DNA from: Flavobacterium agricola | GTDB lineage: Bacteria; Bacteroidota; Bacteroidia; Flavobacteriales; Flavobacteriaceae | Length of the DNA stretch: 64,000 nucleotides | Direction of reading: 5' to 3' | Assembly: GCF_025919725.1 (NCBI RefSeq) | Contig: NZ_CP081495.1 | Span: 992,001 to 1,056,000, forward strand | Part shown: positions 52,878-61,395 of the stretch, in pieces | Numbering within the stretch: position 1 is the first letter of the stretch | Layout of the letters: each line of letters starts with the position of its first letter | The notes under the pieces: model-generated | Databases searched by the model: none | What the model was told of the DNA's origin: nothing | The model's input: the letters and a program-made list of their open reading frames with translations, nothing else | Translations under genes and position numbers: made by a program

Positions 52878-55078
52878 TTAAAAGTTCATTGAAACTACGC
52901 AACGAATGCTACGTGGCGCTTGTTGCACCCAATAATACATATCGTTACGTTTCCATGCGGTTGAATATATTTTTTCGTTAAATAAGTTGCTTGCCATAAC
53001 TTGCACACGGTATTTTTTGCTTGCATAACCAACGCCCATATCTACCTTAAAAATATCTTTTAACGGTTGCGGATCATCGGTTGTAAAACGTTCGGTACGG
53101 CCTGCTAAATATTGATAACCAGCGCTCACAGAAAAACCAGGAAGGTTTTTGAATGGCAATTGGTAATCTAACCAAGTATTTTGAATATGACGGATGCGAT
53201 TTGGCGTTGCTGCTCCTACCATACTCGGGTTAAATTCATCTTTTGTAATTTTAGAATCGGTGTACGCGTAGTTAATAATTACGCTTAACCCTTCGGCAAT
53301 TCTACCTTTTAAATCAAATTCAAAACCTTTAGAACGGTTTGCACCGGTTTGATAAATTTTACTTGATGCCGGGTCGTTAACATTCATGCGGTTTCTATCA
53401 ATTAAATAAACCGATGCAGTGGTATTCCAAGCACCATCGTTCCAATCTTTTTTAACCCCAACTTCGTAACTTTTACCTTTTAATGGTTTTAAGTCCGATC
53501 CGTCGTGCGCAATACCGATTTGTGGCAAAAAGCTTTGATCGTACAGCGCATAAATATTCATGGATTCAATAGGTAAATAACTTAATCCTAAACGCGGCGT
53601 AACTTCAAATTCATCTTGCTTTACTTTATCACCGTATTGGTTAAAGTTACCATGTAATTGCGTTAAACGCACTCCGTAATTTACTTTAAACTTATCATCT
53701 AAAAACGAACTTTCGTTAATAGCATGAGCCGAAACGTAGTACAAAGTTGCGTTGGTTTTGTTTGCGTCGGTATAAATGTTGTTTTCTGAATCAAATCCAC
53801 CACCAATTCCGTTGTTTAAAATAACTTGTCCGTATTGCGGATTAGAAATGCTTAACGGATAAATAGTTTCGGCAGTGCCCCACGTATCAACGCTTGAATT
53901 TTTTTTATGGTTGAAATCAATTCCTCCTAAAAATGTATTTTTTACATCGCCGGTTGTAAATTTACCTTGTATGTAACTTTGTGCAGAAAAAGTATTGTAT
54001 TTAACCGAATCGTACACCAAATAGCGATTTAAAATATCAGGATCTTGTTGGTTTTTACCATAAACCCAAAAAATAGATCCGGCGTAATCGTTATTGATGT
54101 TAGAAACGCGTGTGGTTAATTTCCAATCTTGTGCAACTTCTTGTTCCCAAGTTAAAAAGGCATTGTAATCGTTTCCTTTATACGGGCGCATTGACGGATC
54201 ACTGATAGAAAAATCACGTGGTAAAGTCCCGAATCCGTAAGGCGAAATTTGTGCTTCGCTTAGCAAGTTATAGGTTAAGGTTTGATAAATAAGTTCTAAC
54301 GTAAGGTTCGATTTTTCGTTAAAGCTATATTTAAACGATGGCGCCATTAAAATACGTTGGCTGTTGTCGTGTTTTAAAAAACCATCGGTTTTCATTCCCA
54401 TCACATTAAAACGTACAGCTAATTTACGATCTTCTGTAACTACGCCTTGTAAATCGGCTTCAGCACGAAAGGTTCCAAAACTGCCGTACGAAAATTGCGC
54501 TGTATTTTTATTGATACCCATCGGTTTTTTGGTTACAATATTGTACGAACCTGCCGGATCGCTCATGGCATTCATAAATCCTGCCGGACCTTTAACAAAT
54601 TCAATACTTTCTATAATAGCCGTATCATCACCCAGCGGACCTTTTATAATAGGACGTAAATCTACCCCGTTTCGTTGGGCATTAATATAGCCCCCCGCGA
54701 AAAAATATCGGGTGAAATAGCGTTGTGTAATTCTTCTCTAAATGTACCGCTTACATTACGTGTTACAGCTTCGGTAACATTAAAAACCGCTTGATCACGT
54801 AAAACCTCTGAACTGATTAGCTGAATGTTTTGCGGAATAGCCAACATTTCGGCTTCTAAACGCAACGCAGAAGATATATTGCGGGTATTGTATTTTTTAT
54901 AATATTTATTTTGTACTACAACTTCGTCTAATTGCGTATCTGCAACAGTATCTTTTTTCACAGGAGTTTGTGCAAATGTCAAGGCCGAAAAAAATAAAGT
55001 AGACATTAACGTAACTTTTTTAGTAGAAAAAAAAGTAAAAGATAGTTTTAGGTTGATTGGTTGGTTGTTACTACCCAT
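52878..55078 (-). pseudogene. TonB-dependent receptor, out of frame at a six-C tract
   Basis: This is a metallophore-type TonB receptor. The 5' part from ATG 55078 encodes a signal peptide, LDEVVVQNKYY TonB-box region and plug start (EMLAIPQNIQLIS, VSGTFREELHN), and stops at 54662. The frame resumes as GGYINAQRNGVDLRP, GDDTAIIESIEFVKGPAGFMNAMSDPAGSYN and a full barrel ending RCVVSMNF. The shift maps to C6 at 54691-54696 (G6 in the gene). A seventh G gives DIFSRGGYIN with the conserved Arg-Gly, restoring about 733 codons. Since only tract length is wrong, the gene may be phase-variable rather than dead. It heads the ABC-importer genes and follows hypA-hypB-ureE2. Confidence 0.85.
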
Positions 55079-55080
55079 TA

Positions 55081-55104
55081 TTTAGTTATTTAGTTATTTA
55101 GTTA
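55081..55104. repeat. Three tandem 8-bp repeats ahead of the receptor start
   Basis: Three exact TTTAGTTA units plus partial copies on both sides occupy the 39-bp gap between the ureE-like stop and the receptor ATG. The distance from repeat end to ATG is 2 bp, so a change in copy number would alter the translation-start region. Confidence 0.85.
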
Positions 55105-55117
55105 TTTATATAACTAT

Positions 55118-55570
55118 TTATTTTTTTGCTTTAAGCAAGTTTTGCGTAAAAAGTTGCCTTTCTGATAAGGTTATTTTATCAGCAAACTTTGCTACAACTT
55201 GTTCATACAAATTCCCGTCGTACGGTACATAAAACAAATGTGCCTCCGGTTCTGTAAAAACAGGTAAATGCCGGTTACCTATGTAATAACAAAAATCGGC
55301 TACCTCGTTTGCTTGGTTGGAAACAAACGAGATAGTTAACGCCGGTTTTATAAATATTTGAGCAACCAATTTGCCATTGTTATATAAAGCATCGGCATGG
55401 TTCCATTCTTTTTTATTGGTATTTATTAGTTGAAGTAAAACCCCAGTTTTGGTTTGACGGCTAAATTTGTGTTTTTGCGTTTCAAACCACTCAATTTCAA
55501 AAACATCTGCTTCAGGAAGCATGTTTTTTTGAGGTAAAACTGAATCTATAATTACAGCTTGCTGCATCAT
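55118..55570 (-). CDS. Second UreE-like nickel chaperone
   Basis: This 150-aa protein matches the UreE fold and aligns with the operon's own UreE (46180-46677). Shared features are an EWFETQKHKFSRQTKTG N-domain strand, CYYIGNRHLPVFTE with the conserved IGNxH histidine, and YVPYDGNLYEQV opposite LPYEGTMFEWL. There is no His-rich tail. Its ATG overlaps the hypB stop by one base (TAATG), so it is coupled to HypB. It likely passes nickel between HypA/HypB and the urease machinery. A start at the second Met (55567) is equally possible. Confidence 0.75.
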   Translation of the reverse strand: MMQQAVIIDSVLPQKNMLPEADVFEIEWFETQKHKFSRQTKTGVLLQLINTNKKEWNHADALYNNGKLVAQIFIKPALTISFVSNQANEVADFCYYIGNRHLPVFTEPEAHLFYVPYDGNLYEQVVAKFADKITLSERQLFTQNLLKAKK

Positions 55571-56280
55571 TATAAAGCGCTTGCTGCTAATTTTTTAGCT
55601 TTTACACGTTCTTTTAACCAATCACACCATTGGTCAATACCTTCGCCATTTAATGTACTAATGGTTATAACCTCGATATTTGGATTTACTTCGCGAGCAT
55701 CTTGCGTTACGTTTTCTACCTTAAATGGTACGTATGGCAATAAATCAGATTTAGAAACCAACATCAATTCGCTAGTTAAAAACATTCGCGGGTATTTTTT
55801 AGGTTTATCATCTCCTTCGGTTGTTGCTAATAACGTTACGCGGTAATCTTCGCCCAAGTCAAACGCAGATGGGCACAATAAGTTTCCTACGTTTTCAATA
55901 AACAACAAATCAGTATTATCAATATCAATGTGATCTAATGCTTGTAAAATCATTTGTGCTTCGATATGACACATTCCGCCAGTTACAATTTGTAAAGCGT
56001 TTAAACCAACTTCTTTCATACGTACTGCATCGCGATCTGTTTCAGGATCACCAACTAAAACAGAAATATTTAAATCATTCGCTAAACGTTTACCTGTTTC
56101 TTGCATTAAAGTTGTTTTACCAGAACCTGGTGATGAACAAACGTTTACTACACAAACATTTTTTAAGCGTTCTCTAATAGCGTTTGCAACAAAATCGTTT
56201 GCTTTTAATAAATGTAAAGTTGTATTATCACATTGTAAAGAACCTACACGGTTTCCTAAACTTTTTGGATTTGATGCCAT
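55570..56280 (-). CDS. hypB: Nickel-incorporation GTPase HypB
   Basis: HypB is a nickel-binding SIMIBI GTPase that works with HypA in hydrogenase maturation, and in urease maturation in Helicobacter. The 236-aa product has P-loop CSSPGSGKTTLMQ, the metal-site TGGMCHIEAQM (where GKGCH is more common), LLFIENVGNLLCPSAFDLGE and the base motif SKSDLLPY. There is no His-rich N-terminus. It lies 9 bp after hypA. No hydrogenase genes are present, so urease is the probable client. Confidence 0.95.
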   Translation of the reverse strand: MASNPKSLGNRVGSLQCDNTTLHLLKANDFVANAIRERLKNVCVVNVCSSPGSGKTTLMQETGKRLANDLNISVLVGDPETDRDAVRMKEVGLNALQIVTGGMCHIEAQMILQALDHIDIDNTDLLFIENVGNLLCPSAFDLGEDYRVTLLATTEGDDKPKKYPRMFLTSELMLVSKSDLLPYVPFKVENVTQDAREVNPNIEVITISTLNGEGIDQWCDWLKERVKAKKLAASAL

Positions 56281-56289
56281 AATTATATT

Positions 56290-56637
56290 TTATAAGGTTT
56301 GTTTAAATATTACTTGAGAAATATACAATTCGTTGCCCTGAACAATATCTGCCGAAGGCGTGCCACAATCGCAAACAAATTTGTGATACAGCACTTTAAA
56401 ATCTTTATCGCATTTGTGGCAATGCGCCACAATATCGTTTACTACCACCTCGAGTTCCATATTTTGATACGAAGGATTATCGGTAATGAATGCATCAAAA
56501 GCATTTTGAATAAGTACCGGCTGAACATTTGAAAGTAAGCCTGCTGTTATTTGTATTTTTTGGATATCATCGACCTTGGTTTGATAATGTTCTTCTAAGG
56601 TTGAAAAAATATCTTTTACGATGGTTAATTCGTGCAT
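56290..56637 (-). CDS. hypA: Nickel chaperone HypA
   Basis: HypA (115 aa) binds nickel through its N-terminal Met-His-Glu, present here as MHELTIVKDIF, and has a structural zinc loop. The zinc cysteines read CHKC and CDCG, a CxxC/CxC arrangement instead of the usual two CxxC motifs. It is the first gene of the nickel run that leads to urease. A perfect palindrome overlaps its probable promoter. Confidence 0.93.
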   Translation of the reverse strand: MHELTIVKDIFSTLEEHYQTKVDDIQKIQITAGLLSNVQPVLIQNAFDAFITDNPSYQNMELEVVVNDIVAHCHKCDKDFKVLYHKFVCDCGTPSADIVQGNELYISQVIFKQTL

Positions 56638-56725
56638 GTTGTATTTTTTAATAACAAGTTGAAATTCGAGGTTAACTTAATTTTTTATGCATGTTATTCG
56701 GCTCACTAAGTTAGCAAAAACAAAC

Positions 56726-56747
56726 TACAATTGCATATGCAATTGTA
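56726..56747. promoter_or_regulatory. 22-bp perfect palindrome at the hypA promoter
   Basis: TACAATTGCATATGCAATTGTA is its own reverse complement. Read toward hypA it is followed at once by GTTTG, so TAGTTTG (a -7-like box) overlaps its end. The site lies 89-110 bp upstream of the hypA ATG. This is the expected layout of a repressor operator. The regulator, perhaps a nickel sensor, is not encoded nearby. Confidence 0.7.
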
Positions 56748-56898
56748 ATTTTTTATTAACAAGTAAAATTGCAGCAAAAAGTGCGTTAACCACCTATTTT
56801 ACAGTCTTAATTTAATTTTTAATATTTTATAAAATATCAAGAATTATTTAATGATAAATCTAAAAACACAAACAAGAATATACTGTATTTAACGTTTT

Positions 56899-58218
56899 TT
56901 ACAATAATTTTCCGGTTAATAAAAGTGCGGCAATTGTGAAATAAATAATTAAACCAGAAACATCGACCAAGGTTGCAACAAATGGTGATGATGCGGTTGC
57001 TGGGTCAAAACCAATTCGACGTAAAATAAAAGGCACTAAAGCACCAGCCAAGGTTCCCCAAAGCACAATTATTATTAAAGATAAAGCAACGGTAATAGCA
57101 ATGGTTAACCAATATTCGCCGTAATCGTAAATACCGGTCTTTTCCCAAATTACAATACGAGTAAAACCAATAGCGCCTAAAATAAGTCCTAAAACCAATC
57201 CCGATTTTAATTCTTTTACTAAAACGTACCACCAATCTTTCAGCTTTAGCTCACCCAAAGCCATGGCTCTAATAATTAACGATGCAGCTTGCGAACCCGA
57301 GTTACCACCGCTAGAAATAATTAAAGGCACAAACAAGGCTAAAACAATTGCTTTTTCTAACTCATCGTCGTAATGGCTCATGGCTGATGCCGTAAACATT
57401 TCGCCAACAAATAAAATAACCAACCAACCGGCGCGTTTTTTTATTAATTCTAAAATTGGCGTTCGCGTGTACGAAACATCAAGTTCTTCCATCCCCCCGA
57501 ATTTTTGAATATCTTCGGTATCGCGATTTTTCATTTGCTCAATGATATCGTCAGAAGTTACAATTCCAACCAAAACGCCATTTTCTGTAACAATAGGAAT
57601 AGCCGAGCGGTCGTATTTTTCAAAATCTTCAATCGCTTCTTCAATTAAAACCGTAGTTTTTATAGCTACAAAATGATGATCCATAAGTTCAGAAACTTTG
57701 GTATCTGAATCGGCTACCAAAATTTGTTCAATTTTTAAATCATCAATCAACACATTATCATCAGTAACAATAAAAATGTAGTTTAAGGTTTCGGCGCGTT
57801 GCCCGTATTTTTTAATATGAGCTAAAACATCGGTAATGGTATAATATTCTTTAATTTGAATGTAATTGGGCGTCATTAATCGCGCAATGCTATCTTCTTT
57901 ATAACCAATCAAATTCAAGGCGATATTGCGTTGTTCAGGCGATAATAAATTGATGCAATCTTTAATTAACGCATCCGGAAAGGTTTCAAAAAGTTCGGTT
58001 CTATCGTCCGGGCTTAAATTATTTAAAACCTCAGCCAAATCAGCATCGGTTAAGCTAACTACCAATTCTTGCTGAATATCAGCATCTAAATAAGTTAAAA
58101 CTTGAACTTTAGAAGTATTAGATAGCAAATAAAAAGCAACAGTTCGTTCTTTTTTATCTAAAGCAGTTAATTTTTCTGCAATATCAGCAGGGTGCAGGTT
58201 TTGAAAATTGGTAACCAT
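56899..58218 (-). CDS. mgtE: Magnesium transporter MgtE
   Basis: This 439-aa MgtE-family Mg2+ channel has an N-terminal helical domain (NLHPADIAEKLTALDKKE, NLSPDDRTELFETFP). Two CBS domains follow (about residues 130-245), with the plug helix and then five membrane helices. The pore segment is SSGGNSGSQAASLIIRAMALGEL, and the last helices are DPATASSPFVATLVDVSGLIIYF, with the conserved Asp. The start at 58218 gives normal length. It is monocistronic and divergent from putP. Confidence 0.95.
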   Translation of the reverse strand: MVTNFQNLHPADIAEKLTALDKKERTVAFYLLSNTSKVQVLTYLDADIQQELVVSLTDADLAEVLNNLSPDDRTELFETFPDALIKDCINLLSPEQRNIALNLIGYKEDSIARLMTPNYIQIKEYYTITDVLAHIKKYGQRAETLNYIFIVTDDNVLIDDLKIEQILVADSDTKVSELMDHHFVAIKTTVLIEEAIEDFEKYDRSAIPIVTENGVLVGIVTSDDIIEQMKNRDTEDIQKFGGMEELDVSYTRTPILELIKKRAGWLVILFVGEMFTASAMSHYDDELEKAIVLALFVPLIISSGGNSGSQAASLIIRAMALGELKLKDWWYVLVKELKSGLVLGLILGAIGFTRIVIWEKTGIYDYGEYWLTIAITVALSLIIIVLWGTLAGALVPFILRRIGFDPATASSPFVATLVDVSGLIIYFTIAALLLTGKLL

Positions 58219-58386
58219 TGGTGTCAGAATTCAGGTAAATTATTTTCAATTTATAACTTAAAAAAATGGGCATTAGTATATAAATTGGTGAGTTTATCGA
58301 TTTTAGTTGTTGATGGTATATATTTTGAAAAAAATAAGAATATATTCGTCATAAATTATTTACCTTAAAAATAAAAAGGATACAAA

Positions 58387-59883
58387 ATGAATGTTTACGA
58401 GCTAATTTCTATTGGAATTTACATGCTATTAATGATCGGTATTGGAGTTTATTCATACAAAAAATCGAATGCAAATTCCGACGATTTTTTAATTGGCGGT
58501 CGAAAAATGGGCGCCGCAGTTACTGCTTTGTCTGCCGGTGCTGCCGATATGAGCGGATGGTTATTAATGGGCGTACCAGGTGCTATTTATATGTTGGGAT
58601 TATCTTCTGCTTGGATTGCTATTGGTTTAACCACTGGTGCATTTTTAAACTATGTTATAGTTGCACCTCGCCTACGTACTTATACCGAAATTGCAGGTAA
58701 CGCCATAACTTTACCTGTTTTTTTTGAAAACAGATACAAAGACAAAACCAACTTACTTAAAATTGTTTCATCAATTTTAATTTTAATATTTTTTACTTTA
58801 TATACCTCTTCGGGCATGGTTGCTGGCGGAAGGTTATTTGAATCTGCTTTTGGGTTTGATTATAGCTACGGTTTATGGGTTACCAGCTTTGTTGTGGTTT
58901 TATATACATTTTTAGGCGGATTTTTAGCCGTAAGTTTAACGGATTTTGTACAAGGTACCATTATGGTTTTGGCCTTGGTTATTGTACCTATTGTTGCCAT
59001 TTATGAAATTGGTGGCATTACAGAAACCTTAACCATAGTAAGCAACAAAAAAGATACGTACTTAAACTTATTTAATGGCACCACAGCTATTGGTATAACC
59101 TCATTAATAGCTTGGGGATTGGGTTATTTTGGCCAGCCGCACATTTTGGTTCGATTTATGGCTATCGGAAAAGTTTCGGATATTCCGAAAGCTAGAAGAA
59201 TTGGAATTACTTGGATGATTTTTACGGTTGGTGGTGCTTTATTGGTAGGATTAATCGGAATTGCTTATTTGCAAAAATTTGATCAAGAAACAATGGTTAT
59301 TTTTGACAATTCGAAAGAGCAAGCCGAAACTATTTTTATTTACTTTTCACGCGTATTATTTCACCCTTTAATTGCAGGTTTCTTATTATCAGCTATTTTG
59401 GCTGCGGTTATGAGTACCATATCTTCTCAACTTTTGGTTACTTCAAGCTCGTTAACAGAAGATATTTACAAAGCTTTCATTCATAAAAATGCAACTCCAA
59501 AACAATTGCTTTTGTTTAGTAGAATTGCTGTGTTACTTGTTGCTATTATTGCTGTGTTACTTTCACTACACCCTAAAGATTCTATTATTAATTTGGTTGG
59601 AAATGCTTGGGCAGGGTTTGGAGCTGCTTTTGGTCCTTTAATTTTATTTTCATTATTATGGAAAAGAACAACTTGGCAAGGTGCTTTAAGCGGAATGGTT
59701 GTTGGTGCAACTGTAGTTTTATGTTGGGTTTACATAAATCATAATTACAAAGATTGGTATGAAATTTTACCAGGCTTTATAGCTTCAGCCCTTGTAACAT
59801 ATTTAGTTTCTTTACTTACACAAAAGAAAAACGAAGAAATAGAACATGAATTTGAAGCAGCTAAAAAAGCTTTACACGAATAA
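58387..59883 (+). CDS. putP: Sodium/proline symporter PutP
   Basis: This 498-aa member of the sodium:solute symporter family has about 13 membrane helices. The PutP hallmarks are GGRKMGAAVTALSAGAADMSGWLLMGVPGA at the start, SGMVAGGRLFESAFG, YTFLGGFLAVSLTDFVQGTIM, and SAILAAVMSTISSQLLVTSSSLTEDIY carrying the sodium site. It imports proline with Na+ for nutrition or osmoprotection. It is a single gene with an A-rich leader and a terminator. Confidence 0.94.
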   Translation: MNVYELISIGIYMLLMIGIGVYSYKKSNANSDDFLIGGRKMGAAVTALSAGAADMSGWLLMGVPGAIYMLGLSSAWIAIGLTTGAFLNYVIVAPRLRTYTEIAGNAITLPVFFENRYKDKTNLLKIVSSILILIFFTLYTSSGMVAGGRLFESAFGFDYSYGLWVTSFVVVLYTFLGGFLAVSLTDFVQGTIMVLALVIVPIVAIYEIGGITETLTIVSNKKDTYLNLFNGTTAIGITSLIAWGLGYFGQPHILVRFMAIGKVSDIPKARRIGITWMIFTVGGALLVGLIGIAYLQKFDQETMVIFDNSKEQAETIFIYFSRVLFHPLIAGFLLSAILAAVMSTISSQLLVTSSSLTEDIYKAFIHKNATPKQLLLFSRIAVLLVAIIAVLLSLHPKDSIINLVGNAWAGFGAAFGPLILFSLLWKRTTWQGALSGMVVGATVVLCWVYINHNYKDWYEILPGFIASALVTYLVSLLTQKKNEEIEHEFEAAKKALHE

Positions 59884-59886
59884 AAT

Positions 59887-59920
59887 AAAAAAGCTCTCAA
59901 TTAAATTGAGAGCTTTTTTT
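59887..59920. terminator. Bidirectional terminator after putP
   Basis: A 15-bp perfect stem (AAAAAAGCTCTCAAT/ATTGAGAGCTTTTTT) with loop TAA, between the convergent putP and acidic-protein genes. Confidence 0.92.
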
Positions 59921-60327
59921 TATAAGTCATCTTCGTCGTCTTCATCGATGGGCTCGTCTGAATCATAATCTTCATCATCTGCATCGTCTTCGTCATCGTT
60001 TCTACGTGGCTTTTTGATTTCTTCTTCTTCTTCGTCGTCTTCCAACTCAATGTCTTTTAAAGCAGTTGCAGGAATTGCATCTACTGGTAAAACATCTGCA
60101 TCGTCTTCTTCGTCGTCAAAGTTTTCTATTCTGTCTGCCAGTTTTGTACTAACTTTTACAAGGTAAATTGTATCCTCAGTTCTTACTTCCACCGCTTCTA
60201 CAGTTTCATTCTTAGCATTTTTAAAACGAATGATATCTGAATCATCATATCCATCAGGAAATTTTTCAACTAAAAGCGTCAAAATCTCATTCGTAAGCTT
60301 AGCATAATCTACAATTACTCTTTTCAT
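59920..60327 (-). CDS. Protein with a long acidic tail
   Basis: This 135-aa cytosolic protein has a small folded N-terminal region (VIVDYAKLTNEILTLLVEKFPDGYDDSDIIRFKNAK, about residues 1-70) followed by a strongly acidic Asp/Glu tail from about residue 72. Homologues with the same layout are common in Bacteroidetes, often lying near polyamine genes and sometimes loosely annotated as DNA primase; no primase motif is seen here. It might be a nucleic-acid mimic or a ribosome-related factor, but this is speculation. Confidence 0.7.
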   Translation of the reverse strand: MKRVIVDYAKLTNEILTLLVEKFPDGYDDSDIIRFKNAKNETVEAVEVRTEDTIYLVKVSTKLADRIENFDDEEDDADVLPVDAIPATALKDIELEDDEEEEEIKKPRRNDDEDDADDEDYDSDEPIDEDDEDDL

Positions 60328-60374
60328 TTAGTAAAGGGATAGTTCTGTTAAAATTAGTTAAACGAAATAAATTC

Positions 60375-61349
60375 TTATTTATTTAAAATGTAAGCAAAAA
60401 TTAATGGCGCTACAATTGTTGCATCAGATTCAACAATAAATTTCGGTGTGTTGATATCTAATTTACCCCAAGTAATTTTTTCGTTTGGAACAGCTCCTGA
60501 ATATGATCCGTATGAAGTTGTTGAATCTGAGATTTGGCAGAAATACGACCAGAAAGGTACGTCTGTCCACTCTAAATCTTGATACATCATTGGTACTACA
60601 CAAATTGGGAAATCTCCTGCGATACCACCACCAATTTGGAAGAAACCTACTCCTTTACCTCCAGAATTAGCTCTGTACCATTCTGTAAGGTAAACCATGT
60701 ATTCAATACCTGTTTTAACAGTATGAACGTTTAATTTTCCTTTTATTACGTTTGATGTGAAAATATTTCCTGTTGTAGAATCTTCCCACCCTGGACAAAC
60801 GATTGGAATGTTACGTTCTGCAGCTGCTACAATCCAAGAATTTTTAGGGTCAATTTCATAATATTGAGCTAATACTCCAGAATTTACTACTTGATATAAA
60901 AATTCGTGCGGAAAATATCTTTCTCCTTTAGCTTCTGCAGCATGCCATGCATCTTCCATATGTTTTTGTAAACGACGGAAAGCTTCTTCTTCGGGAATAC
61001 AAGTATCTGTTACACGATTGTAATGTTGTTCTAATAAGTCCCACTCATCTTGCGGAGTTAAATCACGGTAATTTGGCACTCGTTTGTAGTGTGAATGCGC
61101 AACTAAGTTCATAACATCTTCTTCCAAGTTTGCACCTGTACAAGAAATAATATCAACTTTACCTGCACGAATCATTTCTGCTAATGAAATACCTAACTCA
61201 GCAGTTGACATTGCTCCTGCTAAGGTAACCATCATTTTACCTCCTTCATTTATATGTGTTTCGTACCCTTTAGCAGCATCTACTAATGATGCAGCATTAA
61301 AGTGTAAAAAGTTTTGCTCAATAAACTGGCTAATTGGTCCTTTATTCAT
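60375..61349 (-). CDS. Deoxyhypusine synthase-like protein
   Basis: This 324-aa protein belongs to the deoxyhypusine/homospermidine synthase family, NAD-dependent enzymes that transfer aminobutyl groups. The family features are MMVTLAGAMSTAELGISL (NAD fold), DIISCTGANLEEDV, FQIGGGIAGDFPICVVP and the active-site lysine in KITWGKLD followed by VESDATIVAPLI. Bacteria lack eIF5A, so the product probably makes a polyamine. It lies 46 bp after the arginine decarboxylase gene and is likely cotranscribed with it. Confidence 0.9.
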   Translation of the reverse strand: MNKGPISQFIEQNFLHFNAASLVDAAKGYETHINEGGKMMVTLAGAMSTAELGISLAEMIRAGKVDIISCTGANLEEDVMNLVAHSHYKRVPNYRDLTPQDEWDLLEQHYNRVTDTCIPEEEAFRRLQKHMEDAWHAAEAKGERYFPHEFLYQVVNSGVLAQYYEIDPKNSWIVAAAERNIPIVCPGWEDSTTGNIFTSNVIKGKLNVHTVKTGIEYMVYLTEWYRANSGGKGVGFFQIGGGIAGDFPICVVPMMYQDLEWTDVPFWSYFCQISDSTTSYGSYSGAVPNEKITWGKLDINTPKFIVESDATIVAPLIFAYILNK

Positions 61350-61395
61350 TTTTTTAAATATAATGTATTTAACTTACTTATTTATTTACTAATTA

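Noticed and set aside
43090..56637. HypA and HypB as evidence for a hydrogenase operon
   Set aside because: No hydrogenase structural gene, hypC, hypD, hypE or hypF lies in the window; the neighbours are urease and nickel-delivery genes.
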